Assembly (NCBI GenBank): GCA_963701375.1
Contig: CAVOZT010000004.1
Location: 1,798,001 to 1,862,000 of the forward strand
Direction of reading: 5' to 3'
DNA: 64,000 nt
DNA from: CAVXTF01 sp963701375
Lineage (GTDB): Bacteria; Actinomycetota; Acidimicrobiia; Acidimicrobiales; CAVXTF01
In this document: positions 63,294-64,000 of the stretch, piece by piece
How positions within the stretch are numbered: the stretch's first letter is position 1
How the letters are laid out: each line of letters begins with the position of its first letter
Notes under the pieces: generated by a model
The model's input: the letters and a program-made list of their open reading frames with translations, nothing else
Told to the model about the DNA's origin: nothing
Databases searched by the model: none
Position numbers and translations under genes: made by a program

Positions 63294-64000
63294 GATCCCA
63301 ACCTGGCGAGTCCAACGTCGGCATCCCCTGGCTCGGCGGTCGCTTCGGGCTCGGCCGAATCCGCCGCCGGAACCGGCACCGGCAATTGAGCCCCGTCGCA
63401 GTTCCCCGCCCACCAACTGGCCACCGCGGCGAGGGCGCAAAGAGCTGCCGAAGCCGAGAACGCGATCACCAATCCGAAGTGGAACGGTCCGGAGATGAGA
63501 TTCGGGAAGAACGTCTTCCCCGTGAGAACGCTCGCGTGCTGCGGGCCGACGTTCGCGAGCACGTGAGGACCCAGCAACGTCCTCATCGGGTTGTAGCCGA
63601 GGAAAGCGGCGAACAACGTCCCGACCGGCGGAAGGCCCGCCACGTGATGAGCGACCGACGGCGAGACGCCCTGTGCCACGAGGCCCCGTGAAAGGGTCGA
63701 CGGCAGCTTTGCAGCGAGACCGGCGACCATGAGCGAGAAGAAGATGCCTATCGACAGAACGAACCCCGAGTTCATGAATGTCGCGCGCATGCCCGACGCC
63801 ACCCCGCGCTGATCCGCAGGCACCCCGTTCATGATCGTCGTCGTGTTCGGGGCAGCGAACAGGCCCACTCCGATCCCGTTCATCAGCGACAAGATTGCGA
63901 ACCACGTGAAGTCGAAGTTGATCGGAAGCTGCATCAAGGCGATGAACGACGCAGCAGCTACGACCATGCCGGCCGTGGAAAATCCCCGTTGCCCGTAGCG
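63290..64000 (-). CDS. MFS transporter, C-terminal part (truncated by window edge)
   Basis: About 236 residues are inside the window, beginning RYGQRGFSTAGMVVAAASFI; the N-terminal half lies beyond 64000. Six or so membrane helices are visible (FAILSLMNGIGVGLFAAPNT, SGFVLSIGIFFSLMVAGLAA and others) ending in a polar tail. The APNTTTIMNGVPADQRGVAS segment is typical of DHA2-type drug exporters. A frame continuous with the window end is certain; substrate unknown. Coupled to the MerR gene by an ATGA overlap. Confidence 0.85.
   Translation of the reverse strand, partial: RYGQRGFSTAGMVVAAASFIALMQLPINFDFTWFAILSLMNGIGVGLFAAPNTTTIMNGVPADQRGVASGMRATFMNSGFVLSIGIFFSLMVAGLAAKLPSTLSRGLVAQGVSPSVAHHVAGLPPVGTLFAAFLGYNPMRTLLGPHVLANVGPQHASVLTGKTFFPNLISGPFHFGLVIAFSASAALCALAAVASWWAGNCDGAQLPVPVPAADSAEPEATAEPGDADVGLARLGS

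Noticed and set aside
1..64000. tRNA, rRNA, CRISPR, insertion sequences or prophage
   Set aside because: No cloverleaf, spaced direct-repeat array, transposase or integrase was found; gaps between genes are all under about 250 bp. The DUF1469 'phage holin' name at 24.1 kb denotes a housekeeping family.

Overview
The window is a 64 kb stretch of GC-rich chromosome from an actinobacterium. The main evidence is a complete Pup-proteasome locus (pafA, prcA, prcB, pup, dop, arc) together with gene orders typical of Actinobacteria: a Tat/HelY block, and pgsA-gcvH-FHA(GarA-like)-FtsR-like-DUF151. Frequent GTG/TTG starts, GTGA/ATGA start-stop overlaps and a deazaflavin/PPOX-type enzyme also fit. A member of the Acidimicrobiia is my best guess, but that is inference from gene content only. 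No tRNA, rRNA, CRISPR array, insertion sequence or phage was seen; this is mostly dense core genome.

Layout. 1-6.2 kb (minus): a two-domain ThyX-like protein, the Ski2-like helicase HelY, TatC, TatA/B and signal peptidase I. 6.3-11.4 kb (plus): MoxR ATPase, DUF58 and a transglutaminase TgpA-type protein that is split in two. 11.4-18.9 kb: the pupylation/proteasome locus with a DUF2007-like gene and a ferredoxin. 18.9-22.9 kb: an SDR/TetR divergent pair with paired operator repeats, a membrane protein capped by zinc ribbons at both ends, and a Pro-rich single-pass protein. 22.9-26.3 kb: TrmI, small membrane proteins, a hot-dog thioesterase and NagA. 26.3-33.1 kb (plus): FIST protein followed by a pentose-phosphate operon (tkt, tal, zwf, pgl). 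33.1-41.4 kb: EEP nuclease-like, LOG family, acyl-CoA ligase, F420/PPOX-type protein, phosphotriesterase-like hydrolase, a large membrane protein and another Pro/Gly-rich protein. 41.6-48 kb: glutamate synthase (gltD, gltB). 48-51.6 kb: thiamine genes thiO, thiS, thiG and, convergent, thiD. 51.8-56.1 kb: envelope proteins (MscS channel, Ser/Thr-rich proteins, GT87 glycosyltransferase, DUF4232 lipoprotein). 56.1-64 kb (minus): DUF151, hpt, FtsR-like MerR, FHA, GcvH, a nucleotidyltransferase/pseudo-phosphomannomutase fusion, PgsA, a MerR regulator and the end of an MFS transporter.

The most striking property is that at least ten otherwise well-conserved genes (tatC, dop, tal, gltB, thiO, thiG, the ManC-like fusion, the 38.6 kb membrane protein twice, the Pro-rich protein, perhaps tgpA) are each broken by a single-base shift. 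In every case the protein continues in another frame with no residues obviously lost. The most economical explanation is indel error in the sequence, so these entries are given as one restored gene with the shift marked. A second recurring feature is short near-tandem duplications that include the stop codon and repeat it out of frame.
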